This document shows, piece by piece, positions 53,373 to 62,149 of a DNA stretch of 64,000 nucleotides (position 1 is its first letter; each line of letters starts with the position of its first letter). The stretch covers positions 1,739,001 to 1,803,000 of the forward strand of contig NZ_CP159837.1 of NCBI RefSeq assembly GCF_040564635.1. Reading direction: 5' to 3'. The notes below the pieces were generated by a model. That model did no database searches. It was not told where the DNA came from and worked only from the letters and a program-made list of their open reading frames with translations. Origin of the DNA: Planktothricoides raciborskii GIHE-MW2. GTDB lineage: Bacteria; Cyanobacteriota; Cyanobacteriia; Cyanobacteriales; Laspinemataceae. The position numbers and the translations under genes were made by a program.

Positions 53373-55585
53373 CGTGTAATTCCCGTGGCAATATTTGCAG
53401 CAGAAAATTCGCGCAATCCATACTCGCGGATATCTGGAATCAGTTCGTTCCAAAGGCGATTAGCTTCATTAATCTTTTCATGCTCTATTGCATGAATCAG
53501 ACGGTGCAATTTATCTGCCATGAAACCAGCGCGAGTTGGGTCAACAGAATGGGCTTTTTGGATCGCATCTTTGGCAATTAATAACTTTTGGATTTCTTCC
53601 GGCAGATTTTTCAGTTCCCGTTCCGCATCTTCGGCGAGTTTTTGCATTGCCGATAGATTATGAATAGCGATCGCCTCTTTGAGTTGTTTAGTGAGACTTT
53701 CAATCCGTTGTTTTTGAGCATCAGGAAGCATAAAAGAGCAATGTTCCATGAGGAATTCAAATTCCCGCACAAAGAACTGAGCCACATCCCGATCTTCTGA
53801 AGCAAATGTTTTCAATTCCTGAAGTTTAGCTTGGGCAACTGCCACGCGATCGGCTTGGGGTTTATTATTTTGACCTCGAATTTGGTTAGAGGCAGAAATG
53901 GCTGCCCCGGCAATTTCATAAGCAGTTTGCACCCCTGTTTCTGTCAAGTTAGCCGCTTGATTCAATTCAGCGATCGTTCGCTCCACTTCTCTGGCAATTT
54001 CTTCATCTACCCCACCCCGCGAAAACGAACAACTGACTCGAACAGCAGGGTTATTTTTCAGGGCTGCGGTAATTTGCAGAGAACTATTTTTCTCATCTAA
54101 TTCTACTGTAACCGCTACTTCTGTACCCCGTGGATAGGGTTTGTCCAGTGCTAACCACATCTCCCCAATCCGTTCGTCCCGGTTGAGGCGATCGAGGTCT
54201 TCACTAACGCGATCGGGACTGGAAAATTTAAAGTGAATCAATCGTTGTCCGTCGGCTTCAGTGCGAAATGTATGGGCTGTATTGACTGGCAGAATATCCC
54301 CTTGTTTGATTAGTTTATATCGCGGTTCATTCGCCAATTCAATAAAGTAATCGCGGGAAACCGTAGAAACTTTATCTGGCAATCCTGCTGCTACAATGGC
54401 CGCTCCTTCTGCAACCGCATACATGGGGCGTGGATGAACTACTACCTTATCTGCACCAAATGCTTCGCGGACTTTGCGTTGAACTAAAGGAATTTTTGAA
54501 GAACCCCCGACCAGCAAAACAATATCAACTTCATCGACGGGATATTCGGAATATTTTAGAGTATCCTGGCAAATTGCGATCGTGCGTTCCACCAATGGCA
54601 AAATCATTTCTTCCAACTCGCGGCGAGTGATTACAACCTCAATGGGAATTGCCATTCCTAATTCGTCTAAGAGGGGAGTCGCGGGTATAATTCGTGCTGT
54701 CTCATTGGTACTTAAATCTATTTTTGCTTGCTCTACAGTAAATTTGACATCTGCTAAAAAGCGAACCCGATGGTAATAGGGCATTTTGGCAATTAAAGCA
54801 TCGATATTCTCGATTCTTTCTTCCTGCGCTACTTTAGCTTTAACGAATTCAAAAAGCTTGTGGTCAATATCATCGCCCCCCAACCACAAATCGCCTGCTT
54901 TACCAGACTCGATAAACTGATTGCCAGAAACCGTAATTAAAGAGGAGTCGAATGTGCCGCCACCGAAATCATAAACCAACATAGTTTTACTATCATCAGA
55001 ATCCGGTTTAAATCCATAAGAAATGGCGGCGGCAGTGGGTTCGGGTAGCAGTTCCAGCAATCCTAAACCCGCTCGCATGACAGCAGTTTGAGTAGCGTAA
55101 CGCTGTTTGTCATTAAAATAAGCCGGAATCGTCACAACTGCGTGAGTTATTTTACCTTTTTGATTGGCTTTCTCTTCTTGATGAAGTTGGGCATTTTCCA
55201 CCACCTTTTTGAGGATTTCAGCAGAGATATCTTCCGGTTGATACTCTCGACCATCCAACCAAACCGAGAGACTGTTATCAGTCCCCTGAGTTGATTGGGT
55301 AATTTTATAGCCAAAGCGAGACAATTGTTGTTGCACTGTAGGGTCGTTAAATCCGCGTCCCATCAAACGTTTGATGGAAATAATCACGTTTTCTGGTTGA
55401 TCGCGTAGCTGATTGTAGGCTTTCGTACCCACCACGAGTTTACCTTTGTCGAACGCAATAACCGAGCGGGTCAGTGCGTTCTCGTTTCCACTGTTTTCTT
55501 CATTTTTGACGACTTCTACATTAACCAATTTTAAAGCTGCGACGGAGTTTGTCGTGCCCAGGTCTATGCCAATTACATTACCCAT
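53369..55585 (-). CDS. divergent Hsp70 (DnaK-like) of a Zorya-like locus
   Basis: 738 residues. The ATPase half is complete: GIDLGTTNSVAALKL (5-19), the MGRGFNDPTVQQ region, VVTIPAYFNDKQRYAT, EPTAAAISYG, VYDFGGGTFDSSL, VLLVGGSSKIPLVQ. The conserved interdomain linker (DVLLLDVTPLSLG of housekeeping DnaK) is missing; instead STVSRDYFIELANEPRYKL follows directly, and the substrate-binding domain is divergent. A C-terminal helical extension (about 540-738) replaces the usual lid and EEVD-like end. This is therefore not the housekeeping DnaK. Located after the EH gene and before LysM, TPR, J-like and GrpE-like genes on one strand. Confidence 0.88.
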   Translation of the reverse strand: MGNVIGIDLGTTNSVAALKLVNVEVVKNEENSGNENALTRSVIAFDKGKLVVGTKAYNQLRDQPENVIISIKRLMGRGFNDPTVQQQLSRFGYKITQSTQGTDNSLSVWLDGREYQPEDISAEILKKVVENAQLHQEEKANQKGKITHAVVTIPAYFNDKQRYATQTAVMRAGLGLLELLPEPTAAAISYGFKPDSDDSKTMLVYDFGGGTFDSSLITVSGNQFIESGKAGDLWLGGDDIDHKLFEFVKAKVAQEERIENIDALIAKMPYYHRVRFLADVKFTVEQAKIDLSTNETARIIPATPLLDELGMAIPIEVVITRRELEEMILPLVERTIAICQDTLKYSEYPVDEVDIVLLVGGSSKIPLVQRKVREAFGADKVVVHPRPMYAVAEGAAIVAAGLPDKVSTVSRDYFIELANEPRYKLIKQGDILPVNTAHTFRTEADGQRLIHFKFSSPDRVSEDLDRLNRDERIGEMWLALDKPYPRGTEVAVTVELDEKNSSLQITAALKNNPAVRVSCSFSRGGVDEEIAREVERTIAELNQAANLTETGVQTAYEIAGAAISASNQIRGQNNKPQADRVAVAQAKLQELKTFASEDRDVAQFFVREFEFLMEHCSFMLPDAQKQRIESLTKQLKEAIAIHNLSAMQKLAEDAERELKNLPEEIQKLLIAKDAIQKAHSVDPTRAGFMADKLHRLIHAIEHEKINEANRLWNELIPDIREYGLREFSAANIATGITR

Positions 55586-55953
55586 TTAATTGTACTCCTC
55601 TAATTTGGTTATTTGTTGTGTGTTGTTGGTTGCTTGTCCTTTAATTAAACCTGTTTGTGTGATTTAATAAATCAGTATTTTCACTAATTTTTTTGACAAG
55701 CTTTAGGTTATTTTATCAAAATTTACAGCGCAAAATAGCCCGTTAAAATAGGGCTATAGAGAAGCATAAATCGGATTTATTTTTAACAGTTAATGCTTTT
55801 TAGCTTGTGATTAAAAATCCGATTTCTATGACTGCTCGATTAGGGATCCATGTTTCCCAGAGATGGAAATAAGCGATTCGCGTTCGCGATCCCCTGTCGC
55901 AGAATCGCGCACATATATAGATTGACTATCGGCATGACTCCTGAAATAGGGCT
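55586..55953. other. non-coding gap upstream of hsp70
   Basis: AT-rich, with a partial inverted repeat AAATCGGATTT/AAATCCGATTT (about 55770-55825). The order of ATCAGTATTTTCAC (55671) and GGGATCCATGTTTCCC (55844) mirrors 61689 and 61729, so the direct repeat at the two ends of the motor block is probably longer but decayed. Confidence 0.55.
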
Positions 55954-56125
55954 CAGAAACCGGATGTCTGAGCGCGAAGTTCTGCGAGAGGCATAAAGTT
56001 AACGCAGAAACCCGGTTTCTTACCTATCGCCTTGGCGGAGAAGTTTTACGCAAATTTGGCAAAATTTTTTTTCGTTAAGCGTGAAACAGCCCAGAAACGG
56101 GGTTTTTCGTCTCTTCCCCGAAAAG
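55954..56125. repeat. 172-bp direct repeat, left copy, bracketing the motor-EH genes
   Basis: From CAGAAACCGG through GAGCGCGAAGTTCTGCGAGA, an AGAAACCCGGTTTCT, CTATCGCCTTGGCGG, GCGTGAAACAGCCCAGAAAC and TTCCCCGAAAAG. The right copy lies at 61768-61939 with about 90 percent identity by eye, in the same orientation. Confidence 0.85.
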
Positions 56126-56549
56126 CAACCGGGTTTATCCCCAAGAAAAGAAACCGGGTTTCTGTTGTGGATATGTAGGGGCGATTCGCGAATCGCCCCT
56201 ACTGTGGAGTTACAAAAAGAAACCCGGTTTCTGAAACCCATAAAATAAGCGATCGCGCTTTTGCCCAAAAACCAAGAAACCGGGTTTCTGTGGTGGATAT
56301 TACCTGTACTGTGGAGTGACAAAAAGAAACCCGGTTTCTGAATCCTGGGGATAACTAAGAAACCGGGTTTCCCCAAGAAAAGAAACCGGGTTTCTGTGGT
56401 GGATATTATAGTTAACTGTGGAGTGACAAAAAGAAACCCGGTTTCTGAAACCAAGCGGGATAACTAAGAAACCGGGTTTCTGTGGTGGATATGTAGGGGC
56501 GAATGCGAGAACGCCCCTACGGTGGAATACAAAAAGAAACCCGGTTTCT
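56126..56549. repeat. AGAAACCnGGTTTCT array (spacer type D)
   Basis: Five to six pairs, two with nested TAGGGGCGATTCGCGAATCG-type elements. The last 15-mer ends at 56549, whose T is the first base of the EH gene's stop triplet on the complementary strand. Confidence 0.9.
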
Positions 56550-58111
56550 CAACCTGAAAGATTACGACAAAATAAATCAGCCGCTCTTTGAATTTCTGCC
56601 ATTTCTCTTTCCCAGTGTTTTAACTTGTGCCGACGCTCTTCTTGTTCGCTAAATGAGGGAGCGGGCAGTCCGGTTTCGCGGTTGTATTGGTTGTGTGGGA
56701 CCTTTAACCCAATAAAATCTTCAGTTCCTTCGTTAGGATAGATATTTCGATTCCTCAGTAATTTTTCACAATATCCCTGCCACAAAAATTTGTGGTCGTG
56801 GACTTCTCCACCTAGACAGCGCAGTCGTTTTAAAGATAGGGTGGGAGATTCAAATAGCTTAGTTTTAATGTTTGGATAATCTTGAACATTGAAGACGCGA
56901 GTTTCGCTACCTAGACCTCGGAAGAATTCCACAATGCAGCAATCTCCGAAATCAAAGATGCAAACTTCAGTGGGTTCGCTGCCATCTTCCTCAAGAATGC
57001 TGATATCTTGGTGCTCAAATTCACTGCCGATCGCCTCCTTGATCGCCTTTTGGGAGGACTGGGGTAATACAATCCGCATTCGTCCAAAGCGATCGCTATA
57101 ATTCGACCAGAAACCCCGGCGACTTTTTAGCTGATTCCATTCCCAATCCGGCAGATCCAGTTTATCTAGTAATATTTTGACTAATTTATCAAAATATTTA
57201 TAGCTCAATAATTCAAGCCACTTTTGTAAAGCATCTTTTGCCTCTTGAGATAATTGATTCCATCGGGAATTAGGAGCGGTGCTGCCGTAGTTCTGTTTTA
57301 CCCATTTGACCATAATATCTGGAAACTGACCAGCAATTTCTTTGGAAACATTTGTCAGTAGATACTCTACCCCATGAAGTTGAGGTTTTTCTGACATTTC
57401 CTCTAGGCAATTAATCAGTAAACTTGCCTGCTTGCGATTAGGATTATTTTGTGCGTTGAATTCTTTAATCATCGCCTGAAATGCTCCTACATCCAGCGGA
57501 TAAACATCCGGGGGGAGGTTAGCTTTTTTTAAGAGTTTTTTGGGCGTGAGTAACTCTTGAAAACAGATGCGTGTAATTGTCTTGCAGAGGTTAAATGTGT
57601 TATGGCTTTTTGTGTATTCTGCCAATGCGGAGAGAATATCTACCGTTAAAGAATCGCTCTTTTTCAACGGCGAAACAAATTCGGGAAAAGCATCTGCCAA
57701 AGAAGGAGGCAGCACTTTTATATCCTGGCATTTACTATCGTAAAATAATGCCAATCGCCAGAATAATCGAGATTTAATTTTATGTTTATATTCAGATATA
57801 GCAAATTGCCAAATAGCTTGGGAGCTTGATTTAGCCCGATCGCTTCCTTGTTGCCTATCCCAATCTTCTTTGGCATAAAATAAATAAACCCACTCCAAAA
57901 TTGTCACTTTTTCGCCTGTTCCCTTCTCAATATCCGCTAAAATATCATCGAGACTGCGCGGCATTGTTGCCTGATATTTCGGCACACCTGGGGGAAGTTC
58001 GGGAGGTGCGATCGGGCTACTTCCACCTGTTCCGTTTGCGAGATTAATTAACTCTTTCGCTTTCGGTTGGGGAATTGGTGGCAATTCTAATGGTCTAAAT
58101 TGAAAATTCAT
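56549..58111 (-). CDS. zorC: EH-signature domain protein (ZorC-like)
   Basis: 520 residues. ZorC is a DNA-associated component of Zorya anti-phage systems and carries the EH-signature domain. Here residues about 375-470 show the pattern: VCIFDFGDCCIVEFFRGLGSETRVFNVQDYP (conserved E in VEF) and GGEVHDHKFLWQGYCEKLL (conserved H with a WQ four residues on). The first 60 residues are Pro-rich, and the helical middle (70-330) matches the alpha-helical core expected. The gene follows the ZorA- and ZorB-like genes on the same strand after a 432-bp repeat-filled gap. Its stop codon touches an AGAAACC repeat, so the native C-terminus may be slightly trimmed. Confidence 0.75.
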   Translation of the reverse strand: MNFQFRPLELPPIPQPKAKELINLANGTGGSSPIAPPELPPGVPKYQATMPRSLDDILADIEKGTGEKVTILEWVYLFYAKEDWDRQQGSDRAKSSSQAIWQFAISEYKHKIKSRLFWRLALFYDSKCQDIKVLPPSLADAFPEFVSPLKKSDSLTVDILSALAEYTKSHNTFNLCKTITRICFQELLTPKKLLKKANLPPDVYPLDVGAFQAMIKEFNAQNNPNRKQASLLINCLEEMSEKPQLHGVEYLLTNVSKEIAGQFPDIMVKWVKQNYGSTAPNSRWNQLSQEAKDALQKWLELLSYKYFDKLVKILLDKLDLPDWEWNQLKSRRGFWSNYSDRFGRMRIVLPQSSQKAIKEAIGSEFEHQDISILEEDGSEPTEVCIFDFGDCCIVEFFRGLGSETRVFNVQDYPNIKTKLFESPTLSLKRLRCLGGEVHDHKFLWQGYCEKLLRNRNIYPNEGTEDFIGLKVPHNQYNRETGLPAPSFSEQEERRHKLKHWEREMAEIQRAADLFCRNLSG

Positions 58112-58543
58112 AGTAATTTATCCAGGAATACCTATAACAATCGGTGCAAAATTTGTTAAACAATGTCGGGTTTCGATCCCCCCAAACCTCTTTTCCAAGG
58201 GGGGCTAAAGAATTTTAGGTTGAGTTGAGGTAAGGAAAACCAACCTAGTAAGGGCGAAGCATGACCGCAATCAAGTTTATATTTTAATCACAAATATCTG
58301 CGGTCATGCTTTGCCCCTACATAATCGCGATCGCTTCCAAGAAATATTTGTGGTCTATTCATTAGAAAATGTATCACCGGCTTTTTCAGATTAATATATC
58401 GCCAATATATCGCCTCTGTAGGGGCGAAGCATTCCCGCAGAAGCTCGATGGTTATAAGCGTAAATTTTTTACGGGAATGCTTCGCCCTTTCCACACCGGA
58501 ATGCTTCGCCCTTTCCACACCGGAAGGCATTTTAAACCATAGA
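58112..58543. repeat. repeat-filled gap between zorB-like and zorC-like genes
   Basis: Two inverted-repeat elements: GGGCGAAGCATGACCGCA...TGCGGTCATGCTTTGCCCC (58250-58316) and GGGCGAAGCATTCCCG...CGGGAATGCTTCGCCC (58421-58488), then a TTTCCACACCGGAATGCTTC direct repeat. Same family as 1947-2151 and 48411-48483. No gene. Confidence 0.75.
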
Positions 58544-59191
58544 TTATTTCCCGAACAAATTACCCCAATCGGGCGATCGAAGTTGGAACCGAAACACTAC
58601 TTTTCTGTCAGCAGGAGAATCTATTTTTTGATTCGCATCTAATTCCCCCCGACCAGCCGCCAATATCTTATATTTGAATTGGGACCGGGTGGAAAAGTTG
58701 AGAGAGGAAATATAATCCGACACAGATAAAGCCCGTTGCAAGCTCAAATTCATATTTTCTTTTTCGGTTCCTGATGAACTGGTGTGACCTTCGATAATCA
58801 CGCGAGTAATCATCTGGTCAAATTCATCATTAGAGAAAATGACTTTACTGTAAACGGGAATAAAACCGATCAGAAATTGTTTGCCTGCTGGCTTGAGTTC
58901 GGCGCTATCTTCATCAAACAAAATCGCATCAGGAATGCTCACATCCCCTGTTTTGGGATCGACTTCCAATTTATCTCCCCCTGGCACTTCTTGCCGGAGG
59001 GTATTGAGGATGGCCAGAGGCAGTTTATCAAAGGCTTCTTGGTAATTTTTTAGTTGTACCATGACGGTGATAAACAACAGGGCAAAAAACATCAGCAGTC
59101 CTGACATTAAATCCCCAATGGATAGCCATACTCCAGAGTCTAGTTCCTCTAGAACTTCCCCTTCCATTTCAAAGTCAGAAAAATCGCTCAT
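58544..59191 (-). CDS. zorB: MotB/OmpA-like ion-motor stator protein (ZorB-like)
   Basis: 215 residues. Short cytoplasmic N-terminus, one TM segment (about 24-46, SIGDLMSGLLMFFALLFITVM) with Asp27 in the position of the MotB/ZorB ion-carrying aspartate, and a C-terminal OmpA-like peptidoglycan-binding domain (about 85-205: ILFDEDSAELKPAGKQFL, VIIEGHTSSSGTEKENMNLSLQRALSVSDYI, AAGRGE, ADRKVVFRF). In Zorya, two ZorB with five ZorA form a proton-driven motor in the inner membrane. Its ATG overlaps the stop of the small helical gene by one base; that gene overlaps zorA-like by 10 bp. Confidence 0.85.
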   Translation of the reverse strand: MSDFSDFEMEGEVLEELDSGVWLSIGDLMSGLLMFFALLFITVMVQLKNYQEAFDKLPLAILNTLRQEVPGGDKLEVDPKTGDVSIPDAILFDEDSAELKPAGKQFLIGFIPVYSKVIFSNDEFDQMITRVIIEGHTSSSGTEKENMNLSLQRALSVSDYISSLNFSTRSQFKYKILAAGRGELDANQKIDSPADRKVVFRFQLRSPDWGNLFGK

Positions 59192-59541
59192 TAACTAGCG
59201 CTCCCGTTTCCATTTTTCAAGTTTTTAGCCGATGCAACTAAGTAATGAGATACATCCATTAATCCGTGAGAAGTCTGGTTGAGTTGTTTGCAAACTTCAG
59301 CCGCAGCGCGATCGCCTTCTTCAATACTCTTTAGGTAGGCTTCATTCGCTTTTTGCAAATATTCTATTAGTTGCGCGTTGCCAATTTTTAGGGCTTGTTC
59401 AAATTGGTTTGCCATGTGTTGATAGGCATTTTCTATTTGGTTGGCTTCGCTGCCAAGTCCGCGAATAATTTCGTGCAATTGTTGCAGACTTTCCCCGGAG
59501 GTTAAGCCGGTTTTGTTGGCTATGTTGTACACTATAGCCAT
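59191..59541 (-). CDS. small helical protein between zorA-like and zorB-like
   Basis: 116 residues, no TM or signal peptide. Predicted coiled coil over most of its length (SLQQLHEIIRGLGSEANQIE, NAYQHMANQFEQALKIGNAQ, LIEYLQKANEAYLKSIEEGD). Overlaps zorA-like by 10 bp and zorB-like by 1 bp, so it is made with the motor in fixed proportion. Canonical Zorya operons go straight from zorA to zorB as I know them. A likely role is binding to the cytosolic coiled-coil tail of the ZorA-like protein. No family recognised. Confidence 0.7.
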   Translation of the reverse strand: MAIVYNIANKTGLTSGESLQQLHEIIRGLGSEANQIENAYQHMANQFEQALKIGNAQLIEYLQKANEAYLKSIEEGDRAAAEVCKQLNQTSHGLMDVSHYLVASAKNLKNGNGSAS

Positions 59542-61202
59542 GTCCTGGAATTAAGATTTCCTTGCACTTTTTCCATCGCTTCTTTAATCGAATCACCCAT
59601 TTTTGGAGCATCTTCTCGAAAAAATCTTTGAAGTCCGGCGATCACCTCTTCTAATTCATCTCGCTGCTTGCCGAGAGTTCCTTCTAGGAGATTGTTTTGG
59701 TCTCCAAAGAATTTCGTGAGTGCAGTTTGATATTCAACCCGGAATTTCTCTAACTCCTCCTGCACGGTTTTGCGAGTTTTTTGCAGCATCTCATCGATAT
59801 TCTGTAATGTTGCATCTAAGTTCTCCGCAGCGTGGTTCATCACTTTAGCGGCTTCGTCACCAATTTCCTTCAGCTTTTCAGATTGATAAGTAAAGGATTG
59901 CTTGGCATCTTCCAGCATTTGTTTTTGTAGTTCAGCTTGTTTATCCAGAGATTTTTCTAATTCTTCTCGGATACCTACGAAAGTTGCAGCAGCTTGGGCA
60001 GCACTGCGAGCAAAGGCTTTTCGCTGTTCTTTCATTGCTTCGATACTTTCGGCAACGGCTCGCTTGATTTCATCGGCAACTGTTACTAAGACTCCGTTAG
60101 TATCGCGGCTAAATTGATCGAGAATACCTCTTAAATCGAGAGCAAATTGTTTCAGGTCTTTGAGGGTTTCGGTTTGGAAGTCCCGAATAGTTTCAACAGC
60201 CCCAGCCAAACCAATCGTAATACCTCCCAAATCGGTTTTCAGTTCTTTAACTGCTTCGGATGCTTCTTTGGTGAGTTTGGCAGTTTCATCCAGACGTTCG
60301 ACAACAGGTTCGATTAATTCTTCGCGGAGTCGCGTGACCAAATAATCTACCGCTTGACCGTGTTTTTCTTGCAATTCCCGAATGCTGGATAATTCGCCTT
60401 GCATAGAAGTGAATGCGGGATTTAGTTGTGCTCTGGTTGCCTGTGCGATCGCCTCTGGAGTAAGCTGAGTCAAAGGCGTAACCATCGGGCTAAGTTCCGA
60501 TCGCAAAACCGATCGCATTTCTGTCGCCACAGCTTGCCCAATTGCCGCAGCAGTCAGATTGCTTTGTCCACCGCTTGTCCCTGGTGCCATGCGGGTCAGA
60601 ACTCGTACCGGAGTCAGCAGAAAAGCAACTTTGCTCAATTCAGAACGCAAACTATCCCGACGCCCTTGCCGCACTCGTTCTCCAAAAGCCAGGAATAACA
60701 TAAACACACTGGAACTGCCCAGTCCCCACAAGGAAGTTAAGAAAGCAAATTTCATTCCTGCCAGCAGGTCGGTACTGCTTTTCAGCAGGGTATCGGCTTC
60801 TTGGATGTCGAGATTAACTCCCTGCAATCCCTGATAAATGCCCGCAAAAGTTCCTAAAACCCCCAATGCGGTCAACAATGTGGGGGCAAAATAAACGGGG
60901 CCGCGTGGCACGGGTTTACCCAAAACTGTTGGGAAAGATAGCATGACGGCAGTATTCCCTTCGTATGCGGGAAAAAACAAATTTCCCCTCATTTCTCCAT
61001 CAAAATGGGTCAGAAACCATCCCCTCATTTTGTCATCCAAGTTGATTCCATTGCCCCCAGAAACCAGGTGTTCTTTCAGAATTTTAATGGCCTTAGCCGT
61101 TAGCCCGCATTGCTTTTGGCAATAGTCTGCGATGGACTTTATCTCAGCGAAAAGGGAGGCGATCGCCACTCCAATAATAACGAGAATAAATACCGTATTC
61201 AT
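59532..61202 (-). CDS. zorA: MotA/TolQ/ExbB-like motor protein with long tail (ZorA-like)
   Basis: 556 residues. TM1 at about 3-20 (TVFILVIIGVAIASLFAEI), TM2 at about 103-125 (VYFAPTLLTALGVLGTFAGI, the MotA/TolQ-type P...LGxLGTxxG motif), TM3 at about 145-175 (LLAGMKFAFLTSLWGLGSSS). A long cytosolic tail (about 200-556) is Ala/Glu/Lys/Gln-rich coiled coil (EAMKEQRKAFARSAAQAAAT, LEKSLDKQAELQKQMLEDAK). The long tail is the hallmark of ZorA, proposed to pass the phage-sensing signal from the envelope to cytosolic effectors. First motor gene; the 118-residue gene lies 19 bp upstream on the same strand. Confidence 0.85.
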   Translation of the reverse strand: MNTVFILVIIGVAIASLFAEIKSIADYCQKQCGLTAKAIKILKEHLVSGGNGINLDDKMRGWFLTHFDGEMRGNLFFPAYEGNTAVMLSFPTVLGKPVPRGPVYFAPTLLTALGVLGTFAGIYQGLQGVNLDIQEADTLLKSSTDLLAGMKFAFLTSLWGLGSSSVFMLFLAFGERVRQGRRDSLRSELSKVAFLLTPVRVLTRMAPGTSGGQSNLTAAAIGQAVATEMRSVLRSELSPMVTPLTQLTPEAIAQATRAQLNPAFTSMQGELSSIRELQEKHGQAVDYLVTRLREELIEPVVERLDETAKLTKEASEAVKELKTDLGGITIGLAGAVETIRDFQTETLKDLKQFALDLRGILDQFSRDTNGVLVTVADEIKRAVAESIEAMKEQRKAFARSAAQAAATFVGIREELEKSLDKQAELQKQMLEDAKQSFTYQSEKLKEIGDEAAKVMNHAAENLDATLQNIDEMLQKTRKTVQEELEKFRVEYQTALTKFFGDQNNLLEGTLGKQRDELEEVIAGLQRFFREDAPKMGDSIKEAMEKVQGNLNSRTWL

Positions 61203-61221
61203 CGTAATTCCTATCCTAATG

Positions 61222-61578
61222 TTACAAGTTTGTAAAGCGTTCTAAAAGTTCAGATGAGAGGAATTTTTTCGCCACTCTCACGGGCAAATGGGCAGCATCG
61301 GTTTGCCCTCCGGCGATCGCTTCTTTTAGCCGCAAACCATAGACGGGTTCATCACTTCCGGTTTCCGTATCTAATGCCAAATAAACGCGATCGGGCGCAT
61401 ACAGGTGCAATAGCCGCACTTGCAATCGCGCTTTCATTTCTTGCAAAGATGTCGCCAAAGCAGGAATATCCCCAAACGCTAAAGCAACTTTCCAAGCGCG
61501 ATTGACCGCATGGATTTCGTCGATTAGCTGTTCTAGGGAGGGATTTAACAGGGTCGTCACCCTGGATTCACTATTCAT
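61222..61578 (-). CDS. small protein heading the Zorya-like block
   Basis: 118 residues. SLEQLIDEIHAVNRAWKVAL, FGDIPALATSLQEMKARLQV, RLLHLYAPDRVYLALDTETG, then GLRLKEAIAGGQTDAAHLPV. Predicted alpha/beta, soluble; no motif or family recognised. It is the first gene before the ZorA-like gene with a 19-bp gap and is probably in the operon. It is not a component I know from type I, II or III Zorya. Confidence 0.65.
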   Translation of the reverse strand: MNSESRVTTLLNPSLEQLIDEIHAVNRAWKVALAFGDIPALATSLQEMKARLQVRLLHLYAPDRVYLALDTETGSDEPVYGLRLKEAIAGGQTDAAHLPVRVAKKFLSSELLERFTNL

Positions 61579-62149
61579 TGGAGTTTGAATCTTGAGGTTG
61601 AGTTTGGGTCAAAAATCGGGAACTTTAATTGCTTTTTACCGTCAAAAGCGGATTTTGTTAATTACCTCATTAAAGCTTTTCTGATGCTTTCAGACATCAG
61701 TATTTTCACGGAATTTTATTAACCGATAAGGGATCCATGTTGGATCCCCAGGGATGGGAAGATCGCCCAGAAACCGGGTTTCTGAGCGCGAAGTTTTGCG
61801 AGAGGCATAAAGTTAACCCAGAAACCCGGTTTCTTATCTATCGCCTTGGCGGAAAACTTTTACGCAAATTGGGCAAACTTTTTTTTCGTTAAGCGTGAAA
61901 CAGCCCAGAAACGGGGTTTTTCGTCTCGTCCCCGAAAAGAAGGAAAAGAAACCGGGTTTCTGTGGTGGATATTACCTGTACTGTGGAGTTACAAAAAGAA
62001 ACCCGGTTTCTGAATCCTGGGGATAACTAAGAAACCGGGTTTCTCTGGTGGATATTACCTGTACTGTGGAGTTACAAAAAGAAACCCGGTTTCTGAAACC
62101 CATTATGTATAATAATAAATAGAAGATTACCAAGCGAAGGTAATAGAAA
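61579..62149. repeat. repeat region upstream of the Zorya-like block (right 172-bp copy and type-D array)
   Basis: 61768-61939 is the right copy of the direct repeat at 55954-56125. A type-D AGAAACC array continues to 62094 with TATTACCTGTACTGTGGAGT spacers. 61579-61767 is the likely promoter region of the block; I see no convincing -35/-10 pair. No gene. Confidence 0.8.

Noticed and set aside
53369-55585. Housekeeping dnaK-grpE-dnaJ operon
   Set aside because: The Hsp70 lacks the conserved linker, the J-like protein lacks HPD, GrpE-like is short, and LysM/zinc-ribbon and Zorya-type genes are interleaved. A dedicated accessory set fits better.
56020-56454. 144-residue open frame in the repeat array
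   Set aside because: Made wholly of AGAAACC repeats and spacers (SETGFLFVTPQLTIISTTE). The same applies to frames at 7080-7442, 42531-42812, 47426-47761, 62780-63073 and 63699-63932.
59532-61202. TolQ/ExbB or flagellar MotA
   Set aside because: The long cytosolic coiled-coil tail and the EH-signature neighbour point to ZorA; no TolA, TonB or flagellar genes are present.
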